64,000 bases of DNA from Paracoccus sp. S1E-3 (GCF_013868135.1 NZ_JACEMU010000004.1:1736001-1800000); one strand, 5' to 3'; shown: positions 8,768-17,684, numbered from the stretch's first letter. Made by a program: numbers and translations. Notes: a model not told the origin generated them from the sequence alone.

Positions 8768-9450
8768 TCCACCATCCTGACTGTGACAAAGGCTTCGGCG
8801 GCATGGCGATGCACCGTCGCCCCGCGCAGCGTCGCCAGCGCCGTCAGCGCCGCGACCGAGCGTTCATGCGGGGCCGGCTTCTGCTGGCTTTCGAAGCGGG
8901 CGAAGGCATCCAGCTTGCGCTGAAGCGTGTCCGAGATGTCGATGAACAGATTGGGCAGGAAGCCCGGTGTCAGATAGGGCGCGTTCCAGTTCGTCTCCGA
9001 CAGCGTTTCATAGGCGAAGATCCGCGCCGGATAATCCTGCTGATAGGGACGCGAGGCCACCAGCGCCGACAGGAAGCTAAGCTGGTGGTCCAGATGGATG
9101 TCGCCGGGATGGGGGACGAACAGGGTGCGCGGCTGGACCAGGCTGACCACTTCGGAAATCGCCCGGTTCAGATCGGCATGGGCGTATTCGCCCAGCTCGG
9201 CCGCCGGGCAGCCGAGGTAATGGGTTTCGGCCACGCCCAGCAGGGCATGGGCGGCGGCGGCCTCGGCCCTGACGGCGGCGACCTGCGCGGCGTCGAAACG
9301 GGGGGCGCGGCCGGTGGTGACGATGGCCACATGCACCTGCGCGCCGGCAGCCGACAGCCGCGCCATGGTGCCGCCGACGCCCAGCACCTCGTCGTCGGGA
9401 TGCGGCGCGATGACCAGCACCGGGCCGTCCTGTGCAATCAGACTGCTCAT
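8764..9450 (-). CDS. PIG-L family N-acetylglucosaminyl deacetylase-like protein
   Basis: A 228-residue LmbE/PIG-L zinc deacetylase. The Zn-binding motif APHPDDE gives H17, D19 and D20, and the distal motif PHPGDIHLDHQ gives H114, H119 and H122. These enzymes remove N-acetyl groups from sugars (GlcNAc-PI, mycothiol precursors, bacillithiol, some glycans). The start ATG 9450 follows GGAAGGGG and overlaps the formyltransferase stop as ATGA; a longer frame to 9534 would run inside that gene. In this cassette it could free an amine from an N-acetyl sugar for re-acylation by the formyltransferase; that link is inference. Confidence 0.9.
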   Translation of the reverse strand: MSSLIAQDGPVLVIAPHPDDEVLGVGGTMARLSAAGAQVHVAIVTTGRAPRFDAAQVAAVRAEAAAAHALLGVAETHYLGCPAAELGEYAHADLNRAISEVVSLVQPRTLFVPHPGDIHLDHQLSFLSALVASRPYQQDYPARIFAYETLSETNWNAPYLTPGFLPNLFIDISDTLQRKLDAFARFESQQKPAPHERSVAALTALATLRGATVHRHAAEAFVTVRMVE

Positions 9451-10358
9451 GTTCCCCTTCCAAGCAGAGAATGTCGGGCCAGACTGCCCGCGCCCTGCCA
9501 GGCCAGCAGGTCGAGGCACTGGCCATCGCCGCACATGACCGTGACGCAGCCACAGCAGATTTCCTGCACCTGCCCCGGCATGCCGATGAAATAGCCGTCA
9601 CGCGGATGCAGACGGGCATGGGTGATGGTGACCACGTCACCGTGCATGGTGGCGGTCGTGGCGCCCGGATAGGGGGGGCCTACGGCGCGAATCAGACGCT
9701 CGATCTCGGCCGCCGGGCGGGTCCAGTCGATGCGGCCATCCTCGGGCCGGCGGCGGGCGCAGAGACTGGCTTGGGCGTGATCCTGCGGCGTTGCTGGAAC
9801 CTCGCCCGCGTCGAGTTGGCGCAGAAGCGGCGGCAGCAGCCCGGCCATTTCCGACACCGCGCGGTCGTAAAGCTGGCGTGCGGTGATGGTGTCGGGGTCG
9901 ATGTCGAACAGCGCCTGCGCGGCTATCGGCCCGTCGTCGACGCCTTCGCCGATCCAGAACAGCGTGGCGCCACCCTGCCGCTGCCCGGTCAGGATCTGCC
10001 AGGGGATCACGGCCCGGCCGCGCATCCGGGGCAACGGTGCAGGGTGAAAGCCCAGCACGCCGATGCGCGGCAGCGCCAGCATCTCGGGTCCGACAAGCTG
10101 CGACCAGCCGATGATCAGGATCAGGTCGGGTCGGAGGTCGGCCAGCGCCTGCATCAGCGCCGGATCGTCGCTGCGGGCGGTGCGATGCAGGGCGATGCCA
10201 TGGGCCTGCGCGATCGGCCCCAGATCGGCGAAATCGGAATGCGCCGCGGATTTTTCCAGCGGCAGCGTGACGACGAGATCGGGTTCCAGTCCATCGTCGC
10301 ACAGCGCCAGCAGCCCGATGGCCGACCCCTCGACCGCCCCGATGAAGACTGCCCTCAT
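9447..10358 (-). CDS. Formyltransferase family protein (sugar N-formyltransferase-like)
   Basis: A 303-residue protein with the 10-formyl-tetrahydrofolate-dependent formyltransferase core and a C-terminal Fmt_C-like subdomain (PEDGRIDWTRPAAEIERLIR near residues 212-231). The active-site block reads VLGFHPAPLPRMRGR, with H105 and, 36 residues on, D141 in GEGVDDG. The Asn of the classical N-x-H...D triad is glycine here (G103). The gene overlaps both neighbours by 4 bases. Being beside an aminotransferase and a deacetylase points to N-formylation, or another N-acylation, of an amino sugar rather than of Met-tRNA. It could instead use a different acyl or carbamoyl donor. Confidence 0.82.
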   Translation of the reverse strand: MRAVFIGAVEGSAIGLLALCDDGLEPDLVVTLPLEKSAAHSDFADLGPIAQAHGIALHRTARSDDPALMQALADLRPDLILIIGWSQLVGPEMLALPRIGVLGFHPAPLPRMRGRAVIPWQILTGQRQGGATLFWIGEGVDDGPIAAQALFDIDPDTITARQLYDRAVSEMAGLLPPLLRQLDAGEVPATPQDHAQASLCARRRPEDGRIDWTRPAAEIERLIRAVGPPYPGATTATMHGDVVTITHARLHPRDGYFIGMPGQVQEICCGCVTVMCGDGQCLDLLAWQGAGSLARHSLLGRGT

Positions 10359-10978
10359 CCCGCGGCCGCCTGTTCCAGTGCCGCGCCAAAGCGCGCCTCG
10401 GCCCATTCGGTGGCGGCGCGCAGCCGGTCGAGGTCGCGGATCTCGCCGCGAAGCGGGACAAGAACGGTCTCTGCCATGACGCGCAGGTCCAGTTCGGGGC
10501 TGCGATGGCCGACATACCACAGATCCAGTGCCAGCTTTTCGGCATTGGACAGCCGGGTGTTGCCATTGACCTGCGCCCAGCCCGTCACCCCCGGCGCGAC
10601 CGAGTTGCGCAGCCGCCCCAGCGCCCCGAATCCCCCCACCGTCGCCGGCAGCAGCGGGCGCGGTCCCACCAGCGCCATCTGCCCGCGCAACACCAGCCAC
10701 AGCTGCGGCAATTCGTCAAAGCGCAGCCGCCGGATCAACCGGGTGAGTCGGGTCTGGCGCAGATCGTCCGCCAGCAACTGACCGGCAGCATCGCGCGCAT
10801 CCGTCATTGTCCGGTATTTCGGCACCACGATATTGCGACCATTCTTTCCGGCACGAATCTGCCGAAACATGACGGGTGCGCCAAGCTGCAAACGCAGAAT
10901 AAATACAACGGCAAGTTGAATTGGAACGGACGCCAACAACAGAATGGAGACCACAAAAACTTCCTGGTACCGTTTCAC
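10355..10978 (-). CDS. Polyprenyl-phosphate phosphoglycosyl transferase (PglC/WcaJ C-terminal type)
   Basis: A 207-residue monotopic phosphoglycosyl transferase. It has an N-terminal membrane-embedded helix (VSILLLASVPIQLAVVFIL), the substrate loop VPKYRTMTDA, the catalytic Asp-Glu dyad in RRLRFDELPQLW and the motif LVGPRPLLP. It transfers a sugar-1-phosphate from a UDP-sugar to undecaprenyl phosphate, the first step of repeat-unit assembly. It lacks the large N-terminal transmembrane domain of WcaJ and so resembles PglC. It is the first gene of the four-gene minus-strand cassette, with an AT-rich upstream region shared with the divergent glycosyltransferase. Confidence 0.92.
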   Translation of the reverse strand: MKRYQEVFVVSILLLASVPIQLAVVFILRLQLGAPVMFRQIRAGKNGRNIVVPKYRTMTDARDAAGQLLADDLRQTRLTRLIRRLRFDELPQLWLVLRGQMALVGPRPLLPATVGGFGALGRLRNSVAPGVTGWAQVNGNTRLSNAEKLALDLWYVGHRSPELDLRVMAETVLVPLRGEIRDLDRLRAATEWAEARFGAALEQAAAG

Positions 10979-11146
10979 GCTTCAAACCTGCCGATAGAAA
11001 ATCTACAAAAACAAATACTTCCCACCAAAGGCGGGCCGCGCACAGAGCCGGTACCATATTCCGAATCCTGCATCACGATTCTGGGGTAGCGGTATTATTT
11101 TTTCAAGTTTTCATTTCTTTGGCGCGGATACTACTCTAGCCTCCGA
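10979..11146. promoter_or_regulatory. AT-rich divergent intergenic region
   Basis: Between the divergent PGT cassette and the glycosyltransferase/ExoP/ExoF operon. Base composition drops sharply compared with the flanking genes (for example TATTATTTTTTCAAG near 11091-11105), so promoters for both directions are expected here. A short inverted repeat GAATC/GATTC lies near 11061-11083. I see no convincing -10/-35 pair to name. Confidence 0.5.
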
Positions 11147-12346
11147 ATGGTAGTAACGATCCGCCGAATTTTGCAAATGGCCCAGTCCGAAGTTCTTCAT
11201 GTCATTACCGGAACGGCGATCGGGGGCGCCGAGATCATGTTGCTGCGCTATCTGCGCGCGCTGGGTCCGGCGCGCGACCGGCATGGGGTCGTCTCGATGA
11301 TGCCCTGCGGGCCGGTGGCGGCGATGATTCGCGATACCGGGGTCGAGGTGCGCGATCTGGGCGCAGCCTCGGCCCGGCAGATCCCTGCGGCGATCCGGCG
11401 GCTGCAGCGGGTGATCGCGCAGCGTGATCCGCAGGTCATCCATGGCTGGATGTATCACGGCTGTCTGGTCGCCACGCTGGCGCTGCGGCTGGGCCGGCGC
11501 CCCGATATCGGCCTGATCTGGGCCATTCACCACTCGCTGGCCGATCTGTCGCGCGAGAAGATCACCACGCGGGCCGTGCTGCGCGGGCTGCGGCTGCTGG
11601 CCGAGCGCGCCGACACCATCACCTATTGCGCCCGCCAATCGGCGCAGCAGCACGCCGCCTTCGGGCTGCCCGCCACGCGGGCCGAGTTCGTGCCGAACGC
11701 CATCGACACCGCCGAATTCCGCCCCGATCCGACGGCGCGCGCCCGGCTGGCGAGAGCGGCAAACCTGCCCGAGGGGCGGCGCGTCATCGGCAGCTTTGCC
11801 CGCGCCCATCCGATGAAGGATCACCCGGCTTTCGTGCAGGCGCTGGCGCAGCTGGTGCAGCAGGGGCTGGATGTTCACGGGGTGCTGATCGGCCATGGCC
11901 AGCCTGGCGGCCCGGCCGAGGCCGAAGCCGTCCGTCTGGGTATCGCCGACCGGCTGAGCGTGTTGCCCGGCCGCGATGACATTGCCGGGCTGGTGCCGGG
12001 GCTGGACCTGTATCTGCTCTCCTCGGCCTGGGGCGAGGCGCTGCCCCTCGCCGTGGCCGAGGCGATGGCGGCGGGGGTGCCCGCCGTGGTCACCGATATT
12101 GGCGATTGCCGCTGGCTGGTCGGCGATTGCGGCGCCGTGGTGCCGCCACGCCGTATCGATCTGATGGCGCGGGCGGCCGCCGATCTGCTGGCCCTGCCGC
12201 CCGACCGCCGCGCCGCGCTGTCGGCGGCGGCACGGGCACGCATCATCCAGCATCTTTCGCTTCAGGACTACCTCACCCGCCACGACGCGCTTTACCGGCA
12301 GGCTCGCGCCGCCCGCGCCCCCAACGCCCCTGCGGAGGCCGCATGA
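11147..12346 (+). CDS. Glycosyltransferase family 4 protein
   Basis: Up to 399 residues, GT-B fold. The N-terminal motif VLHVITGTAIGGAEIMLLRY is characteristic of GT4 enzymes. The C-terminal half has GSFARAHPMKDHPAFVQALA and the donor-site E-x7-E segment WGEALPLAVAEAMAAGVPAV. Start choice is open: ATG 11147 gives the longest form, but ATG 11177 (MAQSEVLHV) begins right at the conserved domain, and neither has a good ribosome-binding site. It heads the operon with the BY-kinase, joined by ATGA at 12343, and probably builds part of the repeat unit. Confidence 0.87.
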   Translation: MVVTIRRILQMAQSEVLHVITGTAIGGAEIMLLRYLRALGPARDRHGVVSMMPCGPVAAMIRDTGVEVRDLGAASARQIPAAIRRLQRVIAQRDPQVIHGWMYHGCLVATLALRLGRRPDIGLIWAIHHSLADLSREKITTRAVLRGLRLLAERADTITYCARQSAQQHAAFGLPATRAEFVPNAIDTAEFRPDPTARARLARAANLPEGRRVIGSFARAHPMKDHPAFVQALAQLVQQGLDVHGVLIGHGQPGGPAEAEAVRLGIADRLSVLPGRDDIAGLVPGLDLYLLSSAWGEALPLAVAEAMAAGVPAVVTDIGDCRWLVGDCGAVVPPRRIDLMARAAADLLALPPDRRAALSAAARARIIQHLSLQDYLTRHDALYRQARAARAPNAPAEAA

Positions 12347-14211
12347 ACGACCCGATTCGCCGCCCGCGCCAGCCCAGCAAGGCGATCCCCTCGCGGGTCG
12401 AACGGATGGACAGCGAGGAATTCATCCAGCTTCTGCGCCAGAATGTCTGGCTGATCCTTGTCGTGGTGGCAGCAGTCATGGGGGGGACGTTCTGGTATCT
12501 GCAGCGCGAGACGCCGGTCTATACAGCCCAGTCCGCCATGGCCCTGACCAATTCCGAGGTCCGCATCAGCCAGGTCGACACCCAGATGGAGGTCTATGAC
12601 CTGACCCGCGCGCGGGTCGAGACCGAACTGGACCGCCTGCGCTCGCGCAACTTCGCCGAGGAGGTCGCCGAATCGCTGGACCTGTTCGACAATACCAAAT
12701 TCCTGCCGCTCGACCCCAATGGCCCGGCCATGGGCAGCCGCGAGCGCGGCCGGGCGGTGATCGACAAACTGCTGGGATCCTACAGCCTGCAACGCTCGGG
12801 CGAGAGCCTGGTGATCTCGGTCATGGCCGATGCCGAGCAGCCGCAACTGGCCGCAGATATCGCCAATGCCGTGGTCGAGACCTTCATCAGGCTGTCCTCC
12901 GCGCAGCAGGTCACCGAGATCGAGAAATCCACCGAATATCTGCGCCGCCAGATCGAAACCACTGGCGAGCAGCTGGCGCTGGAACAGATGCAGATGGCAG
13001 ATTTCATCCGCGAAAATGTGCTGGACGACACCGAACTGCCCGAACGCCTGCGGCGCGAACGCAGCCATCAGGCTTCGGTGCTGGCGGTGATGGACGGGCG
13101 CGGCCAAAACGACCCGGCCGAACGCGCGCGGCTGGAAAAGAACCTGGCCGAGGTCGAGGATCAGCTTGCCGCACGCACCCGCAACGAGATGCAGCTCAGC
13201 CGGATGGAACGCAGCGTCGACCTGATGAGCACGCGTTATCAGACCATGGTCGAGAGGCTGAACCAGCTGGAACCGCAGCGCGATCAGATCCAGCCCGATG
13301 CCCGGCAGGTGACGGTGGCCGAAGTCCCGTTCGAGCCGTCCTGGCCGAACATCCCCACCACGCTGGCGCTGGCGCTGCCGGCCGGGCTGATGCTGGGCTT
13401 CATTCTGGCGCTGCTGCGCAGCAGCTTCAGCCGCCAGATATGGACCGGCGCCCAAGCCACCCATGTCAGCCAGCTGCCCAATCTGGGCAACCTGCCCCGG
13501 ATCAGGGGCCGGGGCCTGTTGGGCCGCAGGCTGGCCCCCGCGTGGACCCTGCGCCGCTTTCCCCGCTCCGAGTATTCCGAGGCGATCCGCGCCCTGGTGA
13601 CGATCTGGTCCAGTCAGGCGGCCCGCGACAAGGGGCGCAAGCTGGCCATGGTGACCTCGGCCCTGCCGAACGAGGGCAAGTCGACGGTGGCGACCTCGCT
13701 GGCCTCGGTCGCGGCGCTTGACGGCATGCGCGTGCTGCTGCTGGACTTCGACCCCCACCGTGCCGGCGCCAGCCTGATGATCGACGGCAATCTGAAGACC
13801 AGTTCGCTGTCGCAGTTGAACGATGGCACGTTGCCGGTGGAGGATGCGATTGCCGCCGTTCCCGATTACACCAATTTCGACATGCTGCGGATCGATCGCG
13901 ACAGCCGCCTGACCCCGCGCGCCATCGACGATTTCGCCGCCAATATTCTGCCGCAACTGACCGATGCCTATGACCTGATCATCATCGACACCCCGCCGGT
14001 TCTGGGCGTCGCCGATGCCGCCCGTGTGGGCATGCTGGCCGACGAAACCCTGATTGTCGTGCGCTCAGGCAAGACGCCCGAACGCGCGCTGCAGAACTGT
14101 GTCGAACGTCTGGAAGACAGCGGGGTCCAGCTGTCGGGCACGGTGATGAATGACATCGAGCAGCGCCGCTACCGGCAGATGAACCTCGGGGGCGGGTATG
14201 GCTATTATTGA
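12343..14211 (+). CDS. Polysaccharide co-polymerase / BY-kinase (Wzc/ExoP-like)
   Basis: 622 residues. The N-terminal Wzz domain is flanked by membrane helices at about 36-52 and 338-358, with a periplasmic coiled-coil region at about 185-320. The C-terminal cytoplasmic bacterial tyrosine-kinase domain has Walker A SALPNEGKST (439-448), Walker A' LLLDFD (465-470) and Walker B LIIIDTPP (545-552). A short C-terminal tyrosine cluster (Y610, Y619, Y621, Y622) fits autophosphorylation. It controls chain length and export of exopolysaccharide with the outer-membrane protein encoded two genes downstream. The start overlaps the previous stop as ATGA. Confidence 0.93.
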   Translation: MNDPIRRPRQPSKAIPSRVERMDSEEFIQLLRQNVWLILVVVAAVMGGTFWYLQRETPVYTAQSAMALTNSEVRISQVDTQMEVYDLTRARVETELDRLRSRNFAEEVAESLDLFDNTKFLPLDPNGPAMGSRERGRAVIDKLLGSYSLQRSGESLVISVMADAEQPQLAADIANAVVETFIRLSSAQQVTEIEKSTEYLRRQIETTGEQLALEQMQMADFIRENVLDDTELPERLRRERSHQASVLAVMDGRGQNDPAERARLEKNLAEVEDQLAARTRNEMQLSRMERSVDLMSTRYQTMVERLNQLEPQRDQIQPDARQVTVAEVPFEPSWPNIPTTLALALPAGLMLGFILALLRSSFSRQIWTGAQATHVSQLPNLGNLPRIRGRGLLGRRLAPAWTLRRFPRSEYSEAIRALVTIWSSQAARDKGRKLAMVTSALPNEGKSTVATSLASVAALDGMRVLLLDFDPHRAGASLMIDGNLKTSSLSQLNDGTLPVEDAIAAVPDYTNFDMLRIDRDSRLTPRAIDDFAANILPQLTDAYDLIIIDTPPVLGVADAARVGMLADETLIVVRSGKTPERALQNCVERLEDSGVQLSGTVMNDIEQRRYRQMNLGGGYGYY

Positions 14212-15583
14212 CTGCCGCCTGCTCGGCGCGCTGGCGCTGGCGGTCTTGGCCGCCGCGGGCACCGGGCCGGCCATGCCGCAATCCGGTGGCGCCCCGGCCT
14301 TTCCGGGTGCCGAAGGCTATGGCGCCGGGGCGACGGGCTGGCGGGGCGGACAACTGATCGCCATCACCAATCTGGACGATGCCGGCCCCGGCAGCCTGCG
14401 CGCCTGTGTCGAGGCCGAGGGGCGGCGCGTCTGCATCTTCCGCGTCGCCGGCACCATCAGCCTCGACGGGCCGCTAATGGCGCGTTCGGACCTTTATATC
14501 GCCGGGCAGACGGCGCCGGGAAAGGGCATCCAGCTGCGCATGGCGGGGTCGCGTCACGGACCGCTCATCATCAAGGACGCCACCGATGTGGTGGTCCGGT
14601 TCCTGAAGCTGCGCCCCGGCGCGGGCGAGGCCGAGACACCCAACGTGGATGCGCTGACGGTGGAGAACGCCTCGAACCTGTATCTGGGCAACCTGTCGCT
14701 GATGTTCGCCTCGGACGAGACCTTCAACATCCACGTCTCGGGCGGGAAGGCCACCGACATCACCCTTGCCGACAGCATTCTCGCCTATAGCCTTGATCGC
14801 GCCAATCACCCCAAGGGACGACATTCCAAGGGCGCGCTGATCTGCTCGGGCGACGGATCGGCCAACGAATGCGGGCGCATCAGCCTGCTGCGCAACGTCT
14901 TCGCCCATCACCGCGACCGCAACCCCGACATCAAGGCCACCGACGGCCGTCCGGTCGAGGTCATCAACAACATCTTCTATGACCCGATAAGCCAGTTCGG
15001 CGAGTTCTATGACCTGTTCGGCGACACCGCCATCGCCTATGTCGGCAACCTGGCCCTGGCCGGGCCGTCGACGGTGAAGAAGGTCGGCGCCTCGGTCGAG
15101 GCCTTCGACTGGACCGAGGGCAATGACCTGACCATCTGGTCACGCGACAACCTCGCCCGCGATTGCGCCGATGGCGGTGAACTGGCGGTGCTGGACCCGG
15201 CGGCCGAGCGGCTGGCGGCCACCGCGCCAATGCCGATGACCGTGACGCCGCTGCCGGCCACCGCTCTGCTGGCGCTGCTGCCGCCGCGCGCCGGCGACGT
15301 GTTGCCCGGCGGCGGCCATCGCGACCGTCTGGACCGCAAGGTGCTGGAGGACATCGCCACCTGCAAGGGTCGGGTCATCAACCAGCCGGGCGACGTGGGT
15401 GGCTGGACCGAACTTCAACCCGCCGCGCCACCCGCCGATACCGATGGCGACCTGCTGCCCGACGACTGGGAAGCCGGCCGCCCCGGTCTGGACCCGGCAC
15501 GGCCAGATGACCCCTGGCAGCCCGATGCGCAGGGCGTGCCAGCGATCGAAGCGTGGCTGGCGGCCCTGGCGGGGGATGAATGA
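14198..15583 (+). CDS. Secreted pectate-lyase-like right-handed beta-helix protein
   Basis: 461 residues with a signal peptide (hydrophobic core LLGALALAVLAAAG) and the polysaccharide-lyase-1-like opening AFPGAEGYGAGATGW. Repeated short strands with Asn/Asp ladders (VRFLKLRPG, LYLGNLSLMF, ISLLRNVFAHH, VEVINNIFYD) indicate a parallel beta-helix. A Ca-binding-like DTDGDLLPDDWE lies at 414-425. It overlaps the BY-kinase gene by 14 bases and joins the export gene by ATGA, so it is part of the secretion operon. It may trim or release the exported polysaccharide, or modify it. Activity and substrate are not shown by sequence. Confidence 0.83.
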   Translation: MAIIDCRLLGALALAVLAAAGTGPAMPQSGGAPAFPGAEGYGAGATGWRGGQLIAITNLDDAGPGSLRACVEAEGRRVCIFRVAGTISLDGPLMARSDLYIAGQTAPGKGIQLRMAGSRHGPLIIKDATDVVVRFLKLRPGAGEAETPNVDALTVENASNLYLGNLSLMFASDETFNIHVSGGKATDITLADSILAYSLDRANHPKGRHSKGALICSGDGSANECGRISLLRNVFAHHRDRNPDIKATDGRPVEVINNIFYDPISQFGEFYDLFGDTAIAYVGNLALAGPSTVKKVGASVEAFDWTEGNDLTIWSRDNLARDCADGGELAVLDPAAERLAATAPMPMTVTPLPATALLALLPPRAGDVLPGGGHRDRLDRKVLEDIATCKGRVINQPGDVGGWTELQPAAPPADTDGDLLPDDWEAGRPGLDPARPDDPWQPDAQGVPAIEAWLAALAGDE

Positions 15584-16812
15584 TGGCACGGCGCGGGGGG
15601 CATCGCGCGTGGGCGGGGGTGGCGGCCGCCGCCTGCTGGCTGGTGCTGGCGCCCCTCGCCCAGGCGCAGGAGCCTTACCGTCTGCACGCGCAGGACCGGC
15701 TGCTGATCCGGGTCCTGACCTGGGATTTCCGCGAGAACAGCATGACCGGCTGGGAGGGACTGTCGGGTGAATATACCATCAGCCCCGAAGGCAATCTGCA
15801 CCTGCCGTTGGCCGGCGCCCTGCGCGCCGAGGGCATGACCCAGGCCGAGCTGGCCGCTGCCATCTCTGACCTGCTGCGCGGCCGCGCCGGTCTGGAGGAG
15901 CCGCCGCAGCTGTCGATCGAACTGGCCGCCAGCCTGCCGGTCTTCGTGCTGGGCGCGGTGGAAAACCGCGGCGCGGTGCCCTTCCATCCCGGCCTGACGG
16001 CGCGACAGGCGATGGCGCTGGCAGGCGGGATCTTCCGTGCCCCGCAAAGCGCCGACATCGTGCGTGGCATCATGCTGTCGGGCGAGGCGACCGAAGCCGC
16101 CGACCGCCTGCGCTGGCTTCGCGCCGAGGAGGAGCGCATCCGGACCGAACTGGCCGCCCTGCAATCGGGCGATGTCGCCCCCCAGCCCGCCGGGACCGAA
16201 GGCACCCCCGGCACCGATGTCCAATCCCAGTTGCAGGAGGCCGAGCGCAACGCCCGTCAGGTGCGGCTGGACAGCTATGACGACCTGCAGATCGTCCTGA
16301 AGGCGCGGGCGCAGCGGCTGGATCAGCAGATGTCGCTGCGCGACGAACAGATCGCCGCCACCCGCGAGGAATTGAAGGACATCACAAGCCTGAACGAGCG
16401 TGGGCTGGCCGTGAATGCGCGGGTGACTTCGTTGACCACGGCGCTGAACGACCTCGAGGCCAAGCGGCTGGAGCTGGAGACCGCCCAGCTTCTGCTGGAT
16501 GAACAGCTGAATCAGGCGCAACGCGACAGCAGCACCATCACCACCGACGCGGTCTCGGAACGGCTGCAGCGCCTGACCGAGCTGGAATCCGAAATCTCCG
16601 CCGCCGAGATCCGCGAGCGCAGCGCGCGGGCGCAGTTCACGGCTATGATGGACGCCTCGGGGACGCGCAGCAGCGACGCCCCCAGTGAATCGGATCTGGT
16701 ATTCACCCTGACGCGCGGCGATCAGCGCAGCAAGATCCAGCCCGACACCGTGCTGCAGCCGGCCGATACGCTGGACATCGCCGCCCCCACAGTCACCGAA
16801 GCACCGGAGTGA
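15580..16812 (+). CDS. Polysaccharide export protein (ExoF/Wza-like)
   Basis: 410 residues with a signal peptide ending near AQAQ (about residue 30). The Poly_export domain follows (LHAQDRLLIRVLTWDF and YTISPEGNLHLPLAGALR), then an SLBB-like segment (PVFVLGAVENRGAVPFHPG). A long Gln/Glu/Arg-rich coiled coil occupies about 185-350. This layout and length match rhizobial ExoF-type export proteins better than the lipoprotein Wza, and no lipobox is convincing. It should link the inner-membrane ExoP-like kinase to the outer membrane. It starts at ATG 15580 (ATGA overlap), with ATG 15583 as the alternative. Confidence 0.9.
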   Translation: MMARRGGHRAWAGVAAAACWLVLAPLAQAQEPYRLHAQDRLLIRVLTWDFRENSMTGWEGLSGEYTISPEGNLHLPLAGALRAEGMTQAELAAAISDLLRGRAGLEEPPQLSIELAASLPVFVLGAVENRGAVPFHPGLTARQAMALAGGIFRAPQSADIVRGIMLSGEATEAADRLRWLRAEEERIRTELAALQSGDVAPQPAGTEGTPGTDVQSQLQEAERNARQVRLDSYDDLQIVLKARAQRLDQQMSLRDEQIAATREELKDITSLNERGLAVNARVTSLTTALNDLEAKRLELETAQLLLDEQLNQAQRDSSTITTDAVSERLQRLTELESEISAAEIRERSARAQFTAMMDASGTRSSDAPSESDLVFTLTRGDQRSKIQPDTVLQPADTLDIAAPTVTEAPE

Positions 16813-16814
16813 CG

Positions 16815-17684
16815 ATGACCCAGACACCGCGCCTGCCCGATTTCATCATTGCCGGCGCAGCCAAATCGGCGACGACGTGGCTGCAGAACTCCTTGCAGCA
16901 GTCCCCCATGATCCAGATGCCCGATCACGAGCCGCATTTTTTCTCGCGCCGCTACGACGAGGGAATGGAGGCCTATCGGAACGAGCTTGGGCCGGCCCCG
17001 GAGGGCGTCCTGCTGGGTGAGAAGTCCAACAGCTACCTCACGGAACCCGCGGCCGCGGCGCGCATCCATGCCCATCTTCCACAGGTGCGGCTGGTCTTCC
17101 AGTTGCGCGACCCGGTGGCGCGCGCCTATTCCGACTACTGCATGTTGTTGCGCCGGGGCGAGGTTGACGCAGATATTGCGCGGCACCTCGATCCCGACCG
17201 CGCGGCCAACGGGCGTTTCCTGCAGGATGGCTGCTATGCCCAGCATCTGGCCCGCTTCTACGACCTGTTCCCGGCCGAACAGATTCTGGTCCTGCGCTAC
17301 GAGGATATCCTGCGCGACCCGCAGGCTCAGGTCGCCCGGCTTGCCGCCCATCTGGAGCTGACGGAACAGTTGGCGCCCCCTCTGCAGGAGCGGGTGAAGG
17401 ATGCCCGCGCCACCGCTGTGCCTCGCCCGTTGCGCAGGCTGCTGGCCCCGCTGCGCCCGCTTCTGGACCCGATCCGCCACACCGCGCCCATCGCCCGGCT
17501 GCGCGGGCTGGTGGCCCGACAGCATCGCTATCCGCCCTTCGATCCGGCCCTGAAGGCAGAGGTTTCGGCCTTTTTTGCGCCCCAACTGGACCGCCTCGCG
17601 GCCCTGACTGGTGAGAATTTCGATATCTGGCGCAAGCCGCGCCAATCGCCGCGCACGGGTAATCCGAACCGTTTGGTCCAATAA
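16815..17684 (+). CDS. Sulfotransferase domain protein
   Basis: 289 residues, a classical sulfotransferase with PAPS motifs. The 5'-phosphosulfate loop is AGAAKSATTWLQNSL near residues 13-27, and the 3'-phosphate motif is VFQLRDPVARAYSDY near 94-108. It resembles heparan-sulfate or NodH-type carbohydrate sulfotransferases in its overall pattern. ATG 16815 sits 5 bases after GGAG. GTG 16809, overlapping the export gene stop, is the alternative. It is the last gene of the GT4, kinase, beta-helix, export operon, so sulfation of the exported glycan is likely. It is the second sulfotransferase in the locus. Confidence 0.88.
   Translation: MTQTPRLPDFIIAGAAKSATTWLQNSLQQSPMIQMPDHEPHFFSRRYDEGMEAYRNELGPAPEGVLLGEKSNSYLTEPAAAARIHAHLPQVRLVFQLRDPVARAYSDYCMLLRRGEVDADIARHLDPDRAANGRFLQDGCYAQHLARFYDLFPAEQILVLRYEDILRDPQAQVARLAAHLELTEQLAPPLQERVKDARATAVPRPLRRLLAPLRPLLDPIRHTAPIARLRGLVARQHRYPPFDPALKAEVSAFFAPQLDRLAALTGENFDIWRKPRQSPRTGNPNRLVQ

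Noticed and set aside
6551..8923. A 790-codon plus-strand frame opposite the regulator and aminotransferase genes
   Set aside because: Shadow frame; both minus-strand genes have complete catalytic or DNA-binding motifs.
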